Notes: generated by a model not told the origin, from the sequence alone. A stretch of DNA of 64,000 nt from Salinivirga cyanobacteriivorans (GCF_001443605.1 NZ_CP013118.1:1561501-1625500), one strand, 5' to 3'; shown: positions 43,016 through 52,561, counted from the first letter of the stretch. Program-made: numbers and translations.

Positions 43016-44857
43016 ATGGGAAATCAGATACATCAATTACCTGATCATATTGCAAACCAAATTGCTGCCGGAGAGGTCATACAGCGGCCGGCTTCTGTTG
43101 TAAAAGAGCTTGTAGAAAATGCTGTAGACGCAAGTGCCACCAAAATTACAGTAAAAATAAAAGATGCCGGCAAAACACTCATACAGGTTATAGATAACGG
43201 TAAAGGCATGTCGGAAACCGATGCCCGGATGGCTTTTGAACGACATGCTACGAGCAAAATAGCAGAAGCTAAAGACCTTTTTCATCTCACAACAATGGGA
43301 TTTAGAGGCGAGGCGCTTGCATCCATAGCAGCCATTACAAACTTAACCTTAAAAACACGCACTCATGAGGATGAACTGGGAACTGAATTACAACTAAGTG
43401 GTTCGCAAGTAACAACCCAGGAGCCTGTGCAGTGCCCGGCAGGATGCAACTTCCAAATCAAAAACCTGTTTTTTAATGTTCCGGCACGAAGGAAATTCCT
43501 CAAAAAAGACACGACAGAATTCAAACATATCAGTGAGGAGTTTATAAAGGTGGCATTAACGCACCCGGAGATTGAGTTTGAACTCATTCATAACGATCAG
43601 GTTACATACAATCTACCCGCAACCAATCTTAAGCAGCGCATTATAAATATTTTCGGTAAAACTTACAACGATAAATTAATCCCGATAGAAACCCAAACCA
43701 CACTTGGTCATATAAATGGTTTTATAGGTAAAACGGAACTGGCAAAAAAAAGCCCGGGGGAACAATATTTCTTTGCAAACAATCGTTTCATGCGCCACCC
43801 CTATTTTTACAAAGCTGTGATGCTTGCCTTTGAGCCGCTATTACAAAAAGGGCAATTCCCTGTATTTTTCATTTATTTTGATGTAGATCCTGACACAATA
43901 GATGTGAACATACACCCCACAAAAACAGAGATTAAATTTGAAAACGATAAAGCACTTTGGCAAATATTGCAGGCAGCTGTAAAAGAAGCCATCGGCAAGC
44001 ACAACCTCACACCTTCCATTGATTTTGACATGGAAAACACCATCGAAATTCCCGTGGCAAGCAATCAGCCTGAGCCAGCAACAGCACCTGAAATCAAAGT
44101 CAACCCCGGATACAACCCATTTGAGAAGGAGCAAAGCTACCAGCGCCACGACAGTTTTAAACAATACGAAAGAAAAAACCCCCAGGAAAACTGGGAGACG
44201 CTATATCAGGATTTTGACAGGCAGGACAGTGAATCAGAATTGAGATTCAAACGAGAAACAGACCTGGATACAAACACACAAACTGACAATTTTTCATCTG
44301 TTCGTTTTTTCCAGCTCAAACAAAAATACATTTTATCACACGTAAAATCAGGTGTAATGCTCATAGACCAAAAAAGAGCCTATGAACGCATTATATACGA
44401 GCAATTACAGCAAAACCTGAATTTAGAAAAATCGTCCACACAGCCTTCACTTTTCCCGGACGAATTTAATCCAAATCCCCTCGCAGCCGACACACTCAGG
44501 GAAATCATACCCGAATTGGCAAAACTTGGATTCCAGATAGAGGAACAAAACGACCTGTTTCTGATTAAAGGCGTGCCCGGAGAGCTTACAGACCTCCAGC
44601 CTGGGCAACTACTTGAAAACTTGCTGGCAAACCTCGACGAAGCCAATCCGGACTTACATGAAAGCCTCACATCACTTGTTGCTTCAAAACTGGCACAGAT
44701 TTCGTCCATGAACCATCATAAAGCTTTAAGTCAGGAAGAAATGGAACATTTGACAGAAAGTTTGTTTACCTGTCAGATGCCTAATTATACTCCAGAGGGT
44801 AAACCCATATTGCGGATTTTAACTTTGGAAGAAATTGATAAATTATTGACAAACTAA
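43016..44857 (+). CDS. mutL: DNA mismatch repair protein MutL
   Basis: MutL links mismatch recognition by MutS to strand incision. The GHKL ATPase motifs are in order: IANQIAAGEVIQRPASVVKE, VIDNGKGM, RHATSKI, TMGFRGEALASIAAI and the later VNVHPTKTEIKFEN. The C-terminal dimerisation domain (SLFPDEFNPNPL to NHHKALSQEEMEHLTES) ends with a PEGKPILRIL segment. The 613-residue length is normal. A rhomboid gene follows after 10 bases. Confidence 0.96.
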   Translation: MGNQIHQLPDHIANQIAAGEVIQRPASVVKELVENAVDASATKITVKIKDAGKTLIQVIDNGKGMSETDARMAFERHATSKIAEAKDLFHLTTMGFRGEALASIAAITNLTLKTRTHEDELGTELQLSGSQVTTQEPVQCPAGCNFQIKNLFFNVPARRKFLKKDTTEFKHISEEFIKVALTHPEIEFELIHNDQVTYNLPATNLKQRIINIFGKTYNDKLIPIETQTTLGHINGFIGKTELAKKSPGEQYFFANNRFMRHPYFYKAVMLAFEPLLQKGQFPVFFIYFDVDPDTIDVNIHPTKTEIKFENDKALWQILQAAVKEAIGKHNLTPSIDFDMENTIEIPVASNQPEPATAPEIKVNPGYNPFEKEQSYQRHDSFKQYERKNPQENWETLYQDFDRQDSESELRFKRETDLDTNTQTDNFSSVRFFQLKQKYILSHVKSGVMLIDQKRAYERIIYEQLQQNLNLEKSSTQPSLFPDEFNPNPLAADTLREIIPELAKLGFQIEEQNDLFLIKGVPGELTDLQPGQLLENLLANLDEANPDLHESLTSLVASKLAQISSMNHHKALSQEEMEHLTESLFTCQMPNYTPEGKPILRILTLEEIDKLLTN

Positions 44858-44867
44858 ATAATACGAT

Positions 44868-45680
44868 ATGCGAGGATACGGACAACCGGGATTCGGAGGA
44901 ACTCCACCGGTAATAAAAAATCTACTGATTATTAATGTTTTATTTTTCCTTGGTACAGAGTTACTAACCAGCATTGACCTGGTAAAGTACCTGGCACTTT
45001 ATTATCCAGAGTCTCCTCACTTCAGGCCCTATCAGTTCATCACGCACATGTTCATGCACGGAGGTCTTACACACCTGTTTTTCAATATGTTTGCACTTTG
45101 GATGTTTGGTCGTGTGCTTGAAGGCGTATGGGGTTCAAAACGTTTCCTTATTTATTATTTTGTCACAGGACTGGGTGCAGCAGCACTGCACCTGTTTGTC
45201 AATTACCTCACTATTGACGACATGAAAGCTGCAGCTATAGCTTTCCAAAACACACCCTCGCCGGAAGCTTTTCAGGCTTTTGTAAAAGATAATTTATCGC
45301 GTCCGTCTGATTATGTGCTAAACCTTGTCAATCATTATTTTGATAATCCATCGAACCCGAATGTAGCCGCCCAGGCAGGTTCAGTGGTTAGTGAAGTTGT
45401 GAAACACAATATTAATGTACCCACCATCGGTGCTTCAGGCGCAGTATTCGGAGTACTGCTGGCTTTTGGTATGTTATTTCCCAATACGCAGCTCATGTTG
45501 CTGTTTCCGCCCATACCCATCAAAGCCAAATGGCTCGTCATTGGTTATGGTGTATTGGAATTATTCCTCGGTATCTCGAACCAGGGAGGCAACATTGCCC
45601 ATTTTGCCCACCTCGGCGGTATGATTTTTGGATTTATATTGATTAAATACTGGAATAGCAAAGGCAAAACATTCTATTGA
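44868..45680 (+). CDS. Rhomboid-family intramembrane serine protease (first of pair)
   Basis: Rhomboids cut membrane proteins inside the bilayer. HMFMHGGLTHLFFNMFALWM carries the L1/helix 2 signature, GASGAVFGVLLAFG the catalytic serine (second Gly-Ala-Ser), and HFAHLGGMIFG the catalytic histidine. A hydrophilic insertion of about 80 residues lies between helices 3 and 4, as common in Bacteroidota. It is cotranscribed with mutL (10 bases) and with a second rhomboid (30 bases). Confidence 0.93.
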   Translation: MRGYGQPGFGGTPPVIKNLLIINVLFFLGTELLTSIDLVKYLALYYPESPHFRPYQFITHMFMHGGLTHLFFNMFALWMFGRVLEGVWGSKRFLIYYFVTGLGAAALHLFVNYLTIDDMKAAAIAFQNTPSPEAFQAFVKDNLSRPSDYVLNLVNHYFDNPSNPNVAAQAGSVVSEVVKHNINVPTIGASGAVFGVLLAFGMLFPNTQLMLLFPPIPIKAKWLVIGYGVLELFLGISNQGGNIAHFAHLGGMIFGFILIKYWNSKGKTFY

Positions 45681-45710
45681 TCTGCTCAACCCTAAAACCA
45701 ACATAAAACT

Positions 45711-46622
45711 ATGAATAGAATCTGGGAAGAAATAAAACAACAATTCAAACAGGGATCGGTACTTACGAGGCTAATTATCATAAACCTGGCCGTATTCGTA
45801 GCTGTCAATCTTATTCATGTAGGTTTATTTTTGTTCAGCACCAATGCTGAAAATGTTGCCATAACAATGCAGCAAATATTAAACTGGCTGGCTGTTCCCA
45901 GTTCGGTAGGCGAACTAACAACACGCCCATGGACCGTTATAACCTACATGTTTTTACACAAAGATCTTTTCCACATTCTGTTCAATATGCTCTGGATATA
46001 TTGGTTTGGCCGCATATTTTTAATGTATCTTGACCAGAAAAAACTACTGGGCGTTTACCTTGTGGGCGGGTTAAGCGGAGCTTTATTATACATACTTGCA
46101 TACAATGCTTTTCCGGCATTTAGTGATTATGTTCCCTACAGCATCATGCTTGGTGCATCGGCTGCAGTAATGGCGGTGGTTTTTTCCATTTCGTTTTACG
46201 TACCGAACTATACACTGAACCTTATTTTTATTGGGCCGGTAAAACTTAAATACATTGCAGCCTTCACCATAATACTGGATTTCTTAATGATAGCATCGTC
46301 CAATGCTGGTGGCCATATTTCTCACCTTGGTGGCGCACTATTCGGGTATTTATTTATCACCCAATACAAAAAACAAAAAGACATTACGCGCTGGGCCTGG
46401 GGCCTCTTTTATCCGGAAAAGTCGAGCACCAAAAAGAAGAAACGCAACCCACACATGCACGTGAGCTATAAAAAACCCAAAACAGACATGGAGTACAATG
46501 CGCAAAAAGTTGCTGAGCGCAAAGAACTCGATCGTATTTTAGATAAAGTAGCTAAATCGGGATATGAAAGCCTATCGAAAAAAGAAAAAGAGATTCTTTT
46601 TAAAATGTCCAACAAACGTTAA
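45711..46622 (+). CDS. Rhomboid-family intramembrane serine protease (second of pair, with C-terminal extension)
   Basis: MFLHKDLFHILFNMLWIYWF, GASAAVMAVVFSIS (nucleophile Ser) and GGHISHLGGALFGYLF (His) give the catalytic set. The C-terminal 80 residues are basic and soluble (KPKTDMEYNAQKVAERKELD, SLSKKEKEILFKMSNKR), the small domain usual on this rhomboid subgroup. It differs from the first rhomboid in lacking the helix 3-4 insertion, so the two are paralogues with distinct shapes rather than a recent duplication. Confidence 0.92.
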   Translation: MNRIWEEIKQQFKQGSVLTRLIIINLAVFVAVNLIHVGLFLFSTNAENVAITMQQILNWLAVPSSVGELTTRPWTVITYMFLHKDLFHILFNMLWIYWFGRIFLMYLDQKKLLGVYLVGGLSGALLYILAYNAFPAFSDYVPYSIMLGASAAVMAVVFSISFYVPNYTLNLIFIGPVKLKYIAAFTIILDFLMIASSNAGGHISHLGGALFGYLFITQYKKQKDITRWAWGLFYPEKSSTKKKKRNPHMHVSYKKPKTDMEYNAQKVAERKELDRILDKVAKSGYESLSKKEKEILFKMSNKR

Positions 46623-46670
46623 TACAACGTTAGCAGACCACCGCAAAGAAAATTAATTATCCAATTCTGC

Positions 46671-46678
46671 TATTTTTG
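46671..46678 (+). promoter_or_regulatory. Promoter -7 element that sets the start of the EEP-family gene
   Basis: TATTTTTG fits TAnnTTTG. The first possible in-frame start (TTG at 46676) lies inside it and cannot be translated from this promoter, so the GTG at 46697 with GGAG before it is preferred. Confidence 0.55.
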
Positions 46679-46696
46679 CAGGGAAAGCCAGGAGCC

Positions 46697-47800
46697 GTGA
46701 AAAGAACCTTAACAGTCATATTGCTCGTAATTAACAGTTTAATGGCGGTCGGATTATTACTTTCCTATCTGTCCACGTATATCTCTCCCGATAAAGTATT
46801 CTGGCTTCCATTTTTTGGTATTGCTTATCCCGCTTTTCTTATTTTAAATATTCTCTTCATCATTTTCTGGATATGGCGTAAAAAATGGGTTTTCCTTATT
46901 TCACTAATTGTTGTTGTATTAGGCTTTCAGCATATTTCGAGTATATTCGCTTTTAACCTAAGTCAAAGCGATCAGCTGAGCGCGCGTCAACCCATCAAGG
47001 TGCTCTCTTATAATGTAAGATTATTCGATTTATACAACTGGTCGCATAACAAAGAGACGCGTGATAAAATTTTCAATTATATCATCCACCAAAATGCTGA
47101 CATCATCTGTTTTCAGGAGTTTTTTAACGATAAAACAGATCAGTTTACCACACTCGACAGCCTCATAAAATTTCAAAAAGCAAGAGAAGTCCACACAGAA
47201 TACACGTCAGTAAACAAAGGCATACATCAGTTCGGGATTGCAACATTTTCGCGTTATCCAATTATAAACCAGGGTAGCATAAGGTTTTCAGACACCAAAA
47301 ACATCACCATTTACAGCGACATCAAAATACTCGACGACACCATAAGGGTATACAATAATCACCTTCAATCGAATCGTTTTTCACCTGACGATTACCAGAT
47401 AATAAACAAAATGGGAAAAAATGAGAACCCTTCATTTTTGTTCTCCATTGGTCCTATACTGAGAAAAATGGCTCTGGCTTTTGAAAAAAGAGCTTACCAG
47501 GTGGAGAAAATTGCAGCTCACATAGAGCAATCACCCTACCCGGTAATGGTTTGCGGGGACTTCAACGACACTCCGGTTTCATATTCGTATCGTAAGATGC
47601 GTGGCCAACTCGCCGATGCTTTTCTGAAAAGCGGTCTTGGATTTGGATTAACAATAGCAAGAAGCTTTCCCAGTTTCAGAATCGATTACATTTTTCATGA
47701 CAAGAATATAAAATCGAGTAACTTTCAGCGCGATAAAGTTGACTATTCTGACCATTATCCAATTCATTGTTTATTATATTTGCCTAATAAACCCGAATAA
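46697..47800 (+). CDS. Membrane-anchored endonuclease/exonuclease/phosphatase-family protein
   Basis: Three N-terminal membrane helices (residues about 5-25, 35-58, 62-85) are followed by an EEP domain: IKVLSYNVRLFDLYNWSH, DIICFQEFFND (metal-binding Glu), YNNHLQSNRF, VMVCGDFNDTP and the C-terminal SDHYPIHC. This fold covers nucleases, phosphodiesterases and lipid phosphatases; the substrate cannot be read. The start is GTG. The next gene overlaps its stop by one base (TAATG), indicating coupled translation with the transporter. Confidence 0.87.
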   Translation: MKRTLTVILLVINSLMAVGLLLSYLSTYISPDKVFWLPFFGIAYPAFLILNILFIIFWIWRKKWVFLISLIVVVLGFQHISSIFAFNLSQSDQLSARQPIKVLSYNVRLFDLYNWSHNKETRDKIFNYIIHQNADIICFQEFFNDKTDQFTTLDSLIKFQKAREVHTEYTSVNKGIHQFGIATFSRYPIINQGSIRFSDTKNITIYSDIKILDDTIRVYNNHLQSNRFSPDDYQIINKMGKNENPSFLFSIGPILRKMALAFEKRAYQVEKIAAHIEQSPYPVMVCGDFNDTPVSYSYRKMRGQLADAFLKSGLGFGLTIARSFPSFRIDYIFHDKNIKSSNFQRDKVDYSDHYPIHCLLYLPNKPE

Positions 47801-48897
47801 TGAAAGTACTGCGATACCTTTTAATCTTTCTGGCCGTGGCCCTGTTCCTTGTGGGAGCATGGTATCTGAGTGCAATTGTAATGTACATCATTATTTCGGC
47901 TGTGCTGGCACTTATTGGCCGCCCGCTCGCCGATCGCCTGCAGAGATTAAAAATTAAAGGCAAAACTTTTCCATCAGCATTGGCTGCGGCAATTACTTTA
48001 CTAACCATCTGGGCTGTTATGATTACATTTTTTATTGTGTTTATCCCACTGGTTATTCAAGAGGGACAGGCACTGTCTTCAATCAATGTAAATGATGTTG
48101 TTGAGAACCTGAAAGAACCAATCCAAAAAGTACAGAATGTTTACAATGAATATACACCCAACGATGAGCAAAGACCACTAAAGGAAGTTGCCAGTGAACG
48201 ATTAAAATCTCTGCTCAGCATCTCAAATATCACCAATGTATTTTCGGCCATTACCGGAGCTTTGGGAAATATTTTCATTGCATTATTTTCCATCTCTTTC
48301 ATCACATTTTTCTTTTTGAAAGAAAAAAACATGCTCACCCGCTTTATTTTACTTATCGTGCCAACTAAATGGGACTCAGAAGCCCTGCATGCAATGCTTT
48401 CAATTAAAAAACTCCTGTCGCGCTATTTTATAGGACTGGTTGTACAAATAAGTTTAATCTTCACAGGTGTTACCATAGGCTTATCAATTGTGGGTATTGA
48501 CTTCAATCATGTGATGCTCATTGCACTTTTTGCAGCCCTGATTAATGTAATTCCATATATTGGCCCCATATTAGGCATAATATTCGGGCTTACCGTTGGC
48601 GTAGCCACGCACCTCCACCTGGATTTTTACAACGAGTTGATGCCGTTATTGGGTTATATGACTATTGCCTTTTTAATTGTGCAGTTAATGGATAACTTTT
48701 TATTTCAACCACTCATATTCTCCAACAGTGTCAAAGCCCATCCCCTTGAAATATTCCTTGTAATACTTACAGCCGGAACACTGGCCGGAATAGGGGGAAT
48801 GGTACTGGCCATACCTTCCTACACCATTATTCGCGTTATTGCTAAAGAATTTTTCTCCAAATACCGATTCGTCAAAAAGATGACAGAGAAAATCTGA
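47800..48897 (+). CDS. AI-2E-family transporter (PerM/TqsA-like)
   Basis: This 365-residue polytopic protein has N-terminal helices (LRYLLIFLAVALFLVGAWYL), a soluble amphipathic stretch near 95-150, and the family's C-terminal signature: LLSRYFIGLVVQISLIFTGV, AALINVIPYIGPILGIIFGL and PLEIFLVILTAGTLAGIGGM. Members export autoinducer-2 or exchange Na+/H+; which applies here is unknown. It is translationally coupled to the EEP gene by a TAATG overlap. Confidence 0.88.
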   Translation: MKVLRYLLIFLAVALFLVGAWYLSAIVMYIIISAVLALIGRPLADRLQRLKIKGKTFPSALAAAITLLTIWAVMITFFIVFIPLVIQEGQALSSINVNDVVENLKEPIQKVQNVYNEYTPNDEQRPLKEVASERLKSLLSISNITNVFSAITGALGNIFIALFSISFITFFFLKEKNMLTRFILLIVPTKWDSEALHAMLSIKKLLSRYFIGLVVQISLIFTGVTIGLSIVGIDFNHVMLIALFAALINVIPYIGPILGIIFGLTVGVATHLHLDFYNELMPLLGYMTIAFLIVQLMDNFLFQPLIFSNSVKAHPLEIFLVILTAGTLAGIGGMVLAIPSYTIIRVIAKEFFSKYRFVKKMTEKI

Positions 48898-48946
48898 GTG
48901 GTGCAATTCGCTGGTTTGAAGTATAAAATATTTAGTCAAAAATCAT

Positions 48947-48954
48947 TATGTTTG
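48947..48954 (+). promoter_or_regulatory. Promoter -7 element for the type B T9SS protein
   Basis: TATGTTTG fits TAnnTTTG, 18 bases before the ATG at 48973. Confidence 0.5.
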
Positions 48955-48972
48955 TAGGAGAAAGTAAAATAA

Positions 48973-49848
48973 ATGTCAATTATGATCAGAATTCTCATAA
49001 TTATCCTAGCACTCTTCCTACCACAAATTATTATTGGACAGGATTTCACCATTACAACCACCAATAACCAACCATGTGTGGGAGAAACCATAACCCTAAG
49101 CCATACAGAAAACTGTGACTGGACTGTACCGGGAACAGATGGGGAGTTTTTTGATCAGCCCGACAACTTAAGCGGAGTTTCTTCAATTTTACTAACCGGC
49201 ATCGAACCGGGTGAGTATACCATTGATGCCACAACAGGTGCCGGTAACGGAAGTGTTGTGATTACAGTATCAACAGTTAGTGCCAATTTCGAGATTAGCC
49301 AGGCAGGAATAAACGGATATAAAATCCAGGTAAGTAGCGATATACAAAATACACCCTATTTATTTCCAATCACTTTCTCATGGGATTTTGGTGACGGTAC
49401 AACCATTGAAGATATAATTGAAAATAATAACAATGAGGTGCGCTCATTTCAATCTTACACTTATGACAGTCAAACACAAGACAGCATATTCGACATTACA
49501 CTGACAGTCACCAATAATGTGGGATGCTCTGCAAGTTTAACCCAAGCCGACACCATTCATAAAATATTTAAGGCTCCGAATGTATTCACACCCAATGGCG
49601 ATGGTGTGAACGACTTTTTCACAGCCCAAACAGACGGGCAGACCGAATTCGATATGTATGTATACAGCCGTTGGGGCAATGTAGTATATGAATCGGAAAA
49701 ACCCACCACCCGCGTAGTATGGGATGGCCGGTTAAAAGACGGGAAAAAAGTAAGCAGTGGTATTTATTACTATGTCATAATACCCAGGAACGCACCCGAT
49801 ACCGAGAAACTTACCGGGTTCGTACATGTTTTTGTCGATAAAGAATAA
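48973..49848 (+). CDS. Secreted PKD-domain protein with T9SS type B (gliding-motility-type) C-terminal domain
   Basis: A signal peptide (MIRILIIILALFLPQIIIGQ) leads to a short Ig-like region, a PKD-like domain (PITFSWDFGDGTTIED, SYTYDSQTQDSIFDITLTV) and the type B sorting domain. The sorting domain contains APNVFTPNGDGVNDFF, YSRWGNVVYES and VVWDGRLKDGKKVSSGIYYY. Such proteins are exported through the T9SS, and many act in adhesion or the extracellular matrix. The start could also be the ATG at 48982. The gene is monocistronic. Confidence 0.9.
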   Translation: MSIMIRILIIILALFLPQIIIGQDFTITTTNNQPCVGETITLSHTENCDWTVPGTDGEFFDQPDNLSGVSSILLTGIEPGEYTIDATTGAGNGSVVITVSTVSANFEISQAGINGYKIQVSSDIQNTPYLFPITFSWDFGDGTTIEDIIENNNNEVRSFQSYTYDSQTQDSIFDITLTVTNNVGCSASLTQADTIHKIFKAPNVFTPNGDGVNDFFTAQTDGQTEFDMYVYSRWGNVVYESEKPTTRVVWDGRLKDGKKVSSGIYYYVIIPRNAPDTEKLTGFVHVFVDKE

Positions 49849-50116
49849 CGTTATTTAAAATGGAATTTTTGCATCCAATTAAAGAAGTCAAACAAAAATT
49901 CCCTGTTTTCTTCAGATACTTCTAACCAAAGGTTAATTTTCATTAATCAAAACCCATATCGCGATGCTTAAACATTTCATGGCATCAGGGTCATTAGGCA
50001 GGCCGAGTCAAAGTCGCCTGGGTCTCTAAGTTTTGGCTCTCAATATCCCGGGGCCAGGCTCACTGCTGTTTTGTAAATTACATATTTCCGTTTATAAAAA
50101 TAGTGTGCAACGATAT
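49849..50116. other. Gene-free region before the 271-bp tandem repeat
   Basis: Together with the repeat this is a stretch of about 850 bases without a gene. Apart from a 12-bp palindrome AATAACGTTATT over the preceding stop codon (49844-49855) I see nothing distinctive. Confidence 0.5.
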
Positions 50117-50676
50117 CAGTTCACTACGTTCCTGATATTATTACTGTTTCAACTGAGTTTCTTTCGACGAAAGTTCTTGAAGCTTGCCTGTATCCCGATA
50201 CGCTGCGCTATCGGGGATTAATTCAATCCATATTCAGTAATTAAAATTGCAGAATCGATTATGAAAATGTAAACCAATTGTGTTCACAATTGCTAACATT
50301 TTCTATATCGGGATTAACACTCATAAAATCATTAATTCTGATCTGGTGATCATCATAATGATTAATTCGTGTTTAACCGACACAGTTCAGTTCACTACGT
50401 TCCTGATATTATTACTGTTTCAACTGAGTTTCTTTCGACGAAAGTTCTTGAAGCTTGCCTGTATCCCGATACGCTGCGCTATCGGGGATTAATTCAATCC
50501 AAATTCAGCAATTAAAATTGCAGAATCGATTATGAAAATGTAAACCAATTGTATTCACAATTGCTAACATTTTCTATATCGGGATTAACACTCATAAAAT
50601 CATTAATTCTGATCTGGTGATCATCATAATGATTAATTCGTGTTTAACCGACACAGTTCAGTTCACTACGTTCCTG
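50117..50676 (+). repeat. 271-bp tandem repeat (two full copies and a stub)
   Basis: CAGTTCACTACGTTCCTG occurs at 50117, 50388 and 50659, spaced exactly 271 bases. The two full units differ at only about three positions. Each contains hairpins such as CTTTCGACGAAAG, ATCCCGATA/TATCGGGGAT and CAATTGT/ACAATTG. The third start is followed after 18 bases by the SRP RNA region. Confidence 0.9.
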
Positions 50677-50697
50677 AACTGTGGGTTTCATTAAAGA

Positions 50698-50795
50698 GGG
50701 GCAAGCGACTCACATCGCACCGCTCAACCGTCTACCCTTGCTTCCTTCCGGACCTGGGGGAGTTCAACGGGAGCTGGTCGTATGAGACTTGCCCC
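50698..50795 (-). ncRNA. ffs: Signal recognition particle RNA (small bacterial type)
   Basis: On the minus strand GGGGCAAGTCTC pairs with GAGTCGCTTGCCCC across a 98-base hairpin. The apical domain CAGGTCCGGAAGGAAGCA is the Ffh-binding and GGAA-tetraloop consensus of 4.5S-type SRP RNA. It guides membrane-protein targeting with Ffh and FtsY. The promoter element at 50802-50809 sits immediately upstream. Confidence 0.95.
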
Positions 50796-50801
50796 GGACT
50801 G

Positions 50802-50809
50802 CAAAAGTA
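50802..50809 (-). promoter_or_regulatory. Promoter -7 element for SRP RNA
   Basis: On the minus strand TACTTTTG fits TAnnTTTG and ends 7 bases before the first base of the SRP RNA, the expected distance. Confidence 0.68.
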
Positions 50810-50863
50810 GAAATTTACTTTTATATTGCAAACCAGGGAGGCTTAATTTCTATTAAAAACTTT

Positions 50864-50871
50864 TATCTTTG
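50864..50871 (+). promoter_or_regulatory. Promoter -7 element for the DUF4199 gene
   Basis: TATCTTTG fits TAnnTTTG, 36 bases before the ATG at 50908, divergent from the SRP RNA promoter. Confidence 0.55.
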
Positions 50872-50907
50872 TGCATACTTGACTGAAAACAAAAAGCATT
50901 CAACGAT

Positions 50908-51471
50908 ATGAGTAAAAATAATCTGACCAATTTTACAGCAAAAAACGGAGCAATTATAGGTGCAGGGTTCATTCTTGCCTACATGGTAACCCATCTTATT
51001 AACGGGAAACTACATACCATGAATGATATCTCGGGAAATATCAACTCTATACTTTTAATTGCCGGCATCATTATTTTCACACGTAAATACAGAGCCGATT
51101 TTAACCGTACTTATTTTCCCTACGGCGAAGCATTTAAAGTTGGATTCTTCACCTCAATATTTGCCGCTATAGTAGGAGCATTCTTTTTATACATTTACTA
51201 TTCGTACATCTCTCCTGAGTCGCTTGAGCAGTATCTATTACTCCAACAAAATGCTTTCCTGGAGTCAGGAATGGCTGAAGAACAGGCTTCTCAAATGACA
51301 GGTTTGATGGAAAACATGATGTCGCCGGGTCTGATGGCATTTTCAAGCCTGCTTGGAAATACCATCTTCGGATTGATTATTTCACTTATAACAGCCGCAT
51401 TCCTAAAAAGGGGCACGCAAGATCCAAATGCATTTAACAAATCAATGTCTGAAATAGATAAAAAAGAGTAA
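50908..51471 (+). CDS. DUF4199 membrane protein
   Basis: The 187-residue protein follows the DUF4199 pattern: helices near residues 13-30, 42-60, 73-98 and 140-165; the loop FTRKYRADFNRTYFPYGEAF; and a Met/Gln-rich hydrophilic section before the last helix (SLLGNTIFGLIISLITAAFL). The family is common in Bacteroidota, often beside a GT2 glycosyltransferase as here (gene starting at 51523). The function is unknown. The following gene has its own promoter element. Confidence 0.87.
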   Translation: MSKNNLTNFTAKNGAIIGAGFILAYMVTHLINGKLHTMNDISGNINSILLIAGIIIFTRKYRADFNRTYFPYGEAFKVGFFTSIFAAIVGAFFLYIYYSYISPESLEQYLLLQQNAFLESGMAEEQASQMTGLMENMMSPGLMAFSSLLGNTIFGLIISLITAAFLKRGTQDPNAFNKSMSEIDKKE

Positions 51472-51497
51472 TGCACACAATTGCTGTGTAAAAATCT

Positions 51498-51505
51498 TAT
51501 TTTTG
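51498..51505 (+). promoter_or_regulatory. Promoter -7 element for the GT2 gene
   Basis: TATTTTTG fits TAnnTTTG, 17 bases before the ATG at 51523. Confidence 0.5.
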
Positions 51506-51522
51506 TCAGCTAAAGTAACACT

Positions 51523-52470
51523 ATGAATATATCAGTAGTAATACCATTATATAACGAAGAAGAAAGCCTCCCGGAATTGGTGGATTGGATCAATAAAGTA
51601 ATGTACGACCACAATCTTACCTACGAAATTATTTTGATTGATGACGGCAGTAAAGACAAATCGTGGGAGGAAATTGAAAAACTGGCCGAAACCTACGGTT
51701 CTGTCAGAGCCATTAAGTTTAAACGCAATTATGGTAAGTCAGCAGCATTGCACAATGGATTTGAAGCCGCCAAAGGAGATGTGGTCATTACAATGGATGC
51801 CGACCTGCAAGACAGCCCTGACGAAATTCCCGATCTTTACAACATGATTACAAAAGAGGGTTACGACATGGTTTCTGGCTGGAAAAAGAAGCGCTATGAC
51901 CCCATATCGAAAACCATTCCCAGTAAATTTTTCAACTGGACCGCAAGGGTCACGACCAAAATTAAGCTGCACGACTTTAATTGCGGGCTAAAAGCCTACA
52001 AAAAAGATGTTGTAAAGAGTATAGAGATTTATGGCGAGATGCATCGCTATATACCTGTTTTGGCCAAACAAGCAGGATTTGAAAATATAGGCGAAAAAGT
52101 AGTTCAGCACCGCGCCAGGAAATATGGTGTTACAAAATTCGGATTGGAACGGTTTATTAACGGGTTTCTCGATTTAATGTCCATTATATTCATCACCCGT
52201 TTTGGAAAAAAACCCATGCACCTCTTCGGAACGCTCGGTATGTTGATGTTCTTCATCGGATTTGTGGCTGTAGTATGGCTTGGTGCACACAAACTATATT
52301 GTGTGTTTAATGATATGTCGGCACGTTTAGTAACCGACACTCCCTACTTCTACATAGCACTGGTAGCAATGGTTATTGGTACTCAACTGTTTTTAACCGG
52401 ATTTCTCGGAGAACTGGTTTCAAGAAGTGCATCAGACCGCAATGTATATCTGATAGACAAAAAAATTTAA
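51523..52470 (+). CDS. GT2-family glycosyltransferase (polyprenyl-phosphate sugar transferase-like)
   Basis: The GT-A fold motifs are ISVVIPLYNEEESLPELVDW at the N-terminus, EIILIDDGSKD, KRNYGKSAALHNGFEAAKGD, VITMDADLQDSPDEIPDLY and NCGLKAYKKDVV. Two membrane helices close the protein (residues about 232-256 and 270-296, ending FLTGFLGELVSRSASDRNVY). This is the GtrB/dolichyl-phosphate-mannose-synthase-like branch that charges undecaprenyl phosphate with a sugar for envelope glycans. The donor is unknown. Confidence 0.9.
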   Translation: MNISVVIPLYNEEESLPELVDWINKVMYDHNLTYEIILIDDGSKDKSWEEIEKLAETYGSVRAIKFKRNYGKSAALHNGFEAAKGDVVITMDADLQDSPDEIPDLYNMITKEGYDMVSGWKKKRYDPISKTIPSKFFNWTARVTTKIKLHDFNCGLKAYKKDVVKSIEIYGEMHRYIPVLAKQAGFENIGEKVVQHRARKYGVTKFGLERFINGFLDLMSIIFITRFGKKPMHLFGTLGMLMFFIGFVAVVWLGAHKLYCVFNDMSARLVTDTPYFYIALVAMVIGTQLFLTGFLGELVSRSASDRNVYLIDKKI

Positions 52471-52520
52471 CTCCAATTTGGTGCTATTACATCACCAAAT
52501 CACCACAATTTAAAATAAAA

Positions 52521-52561
52521 TTAAGGCCAATAAATCAAAAAAATAGATTTATTGGCCTTAA
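52521..52561. terminator. Bidirectional terminator between GT2 and DUF2231 genes
   Basis: A perfect 16-bp stem TTAAGGCCAATAAATC / GATTTATTGGCCTTAA with a 9-base loop lies between two convergent genes. A and T runs on both sides make it usable from either strand. Confidence 0.85.

Noticed and set aside
44868-46622. The two rhomboid genes as a recent tandem duplication
   Set aside because: They share only catalytic motifs and differ in a helix 3-4 insertion and C-terminal domain, so they are old paralogues.
50033-50492. Two short ORFs inside the 271-bp repeat region
   Set aside because: Their shared C-terminal part is simply the duplicated repeat; no start signal or coding character is evident.
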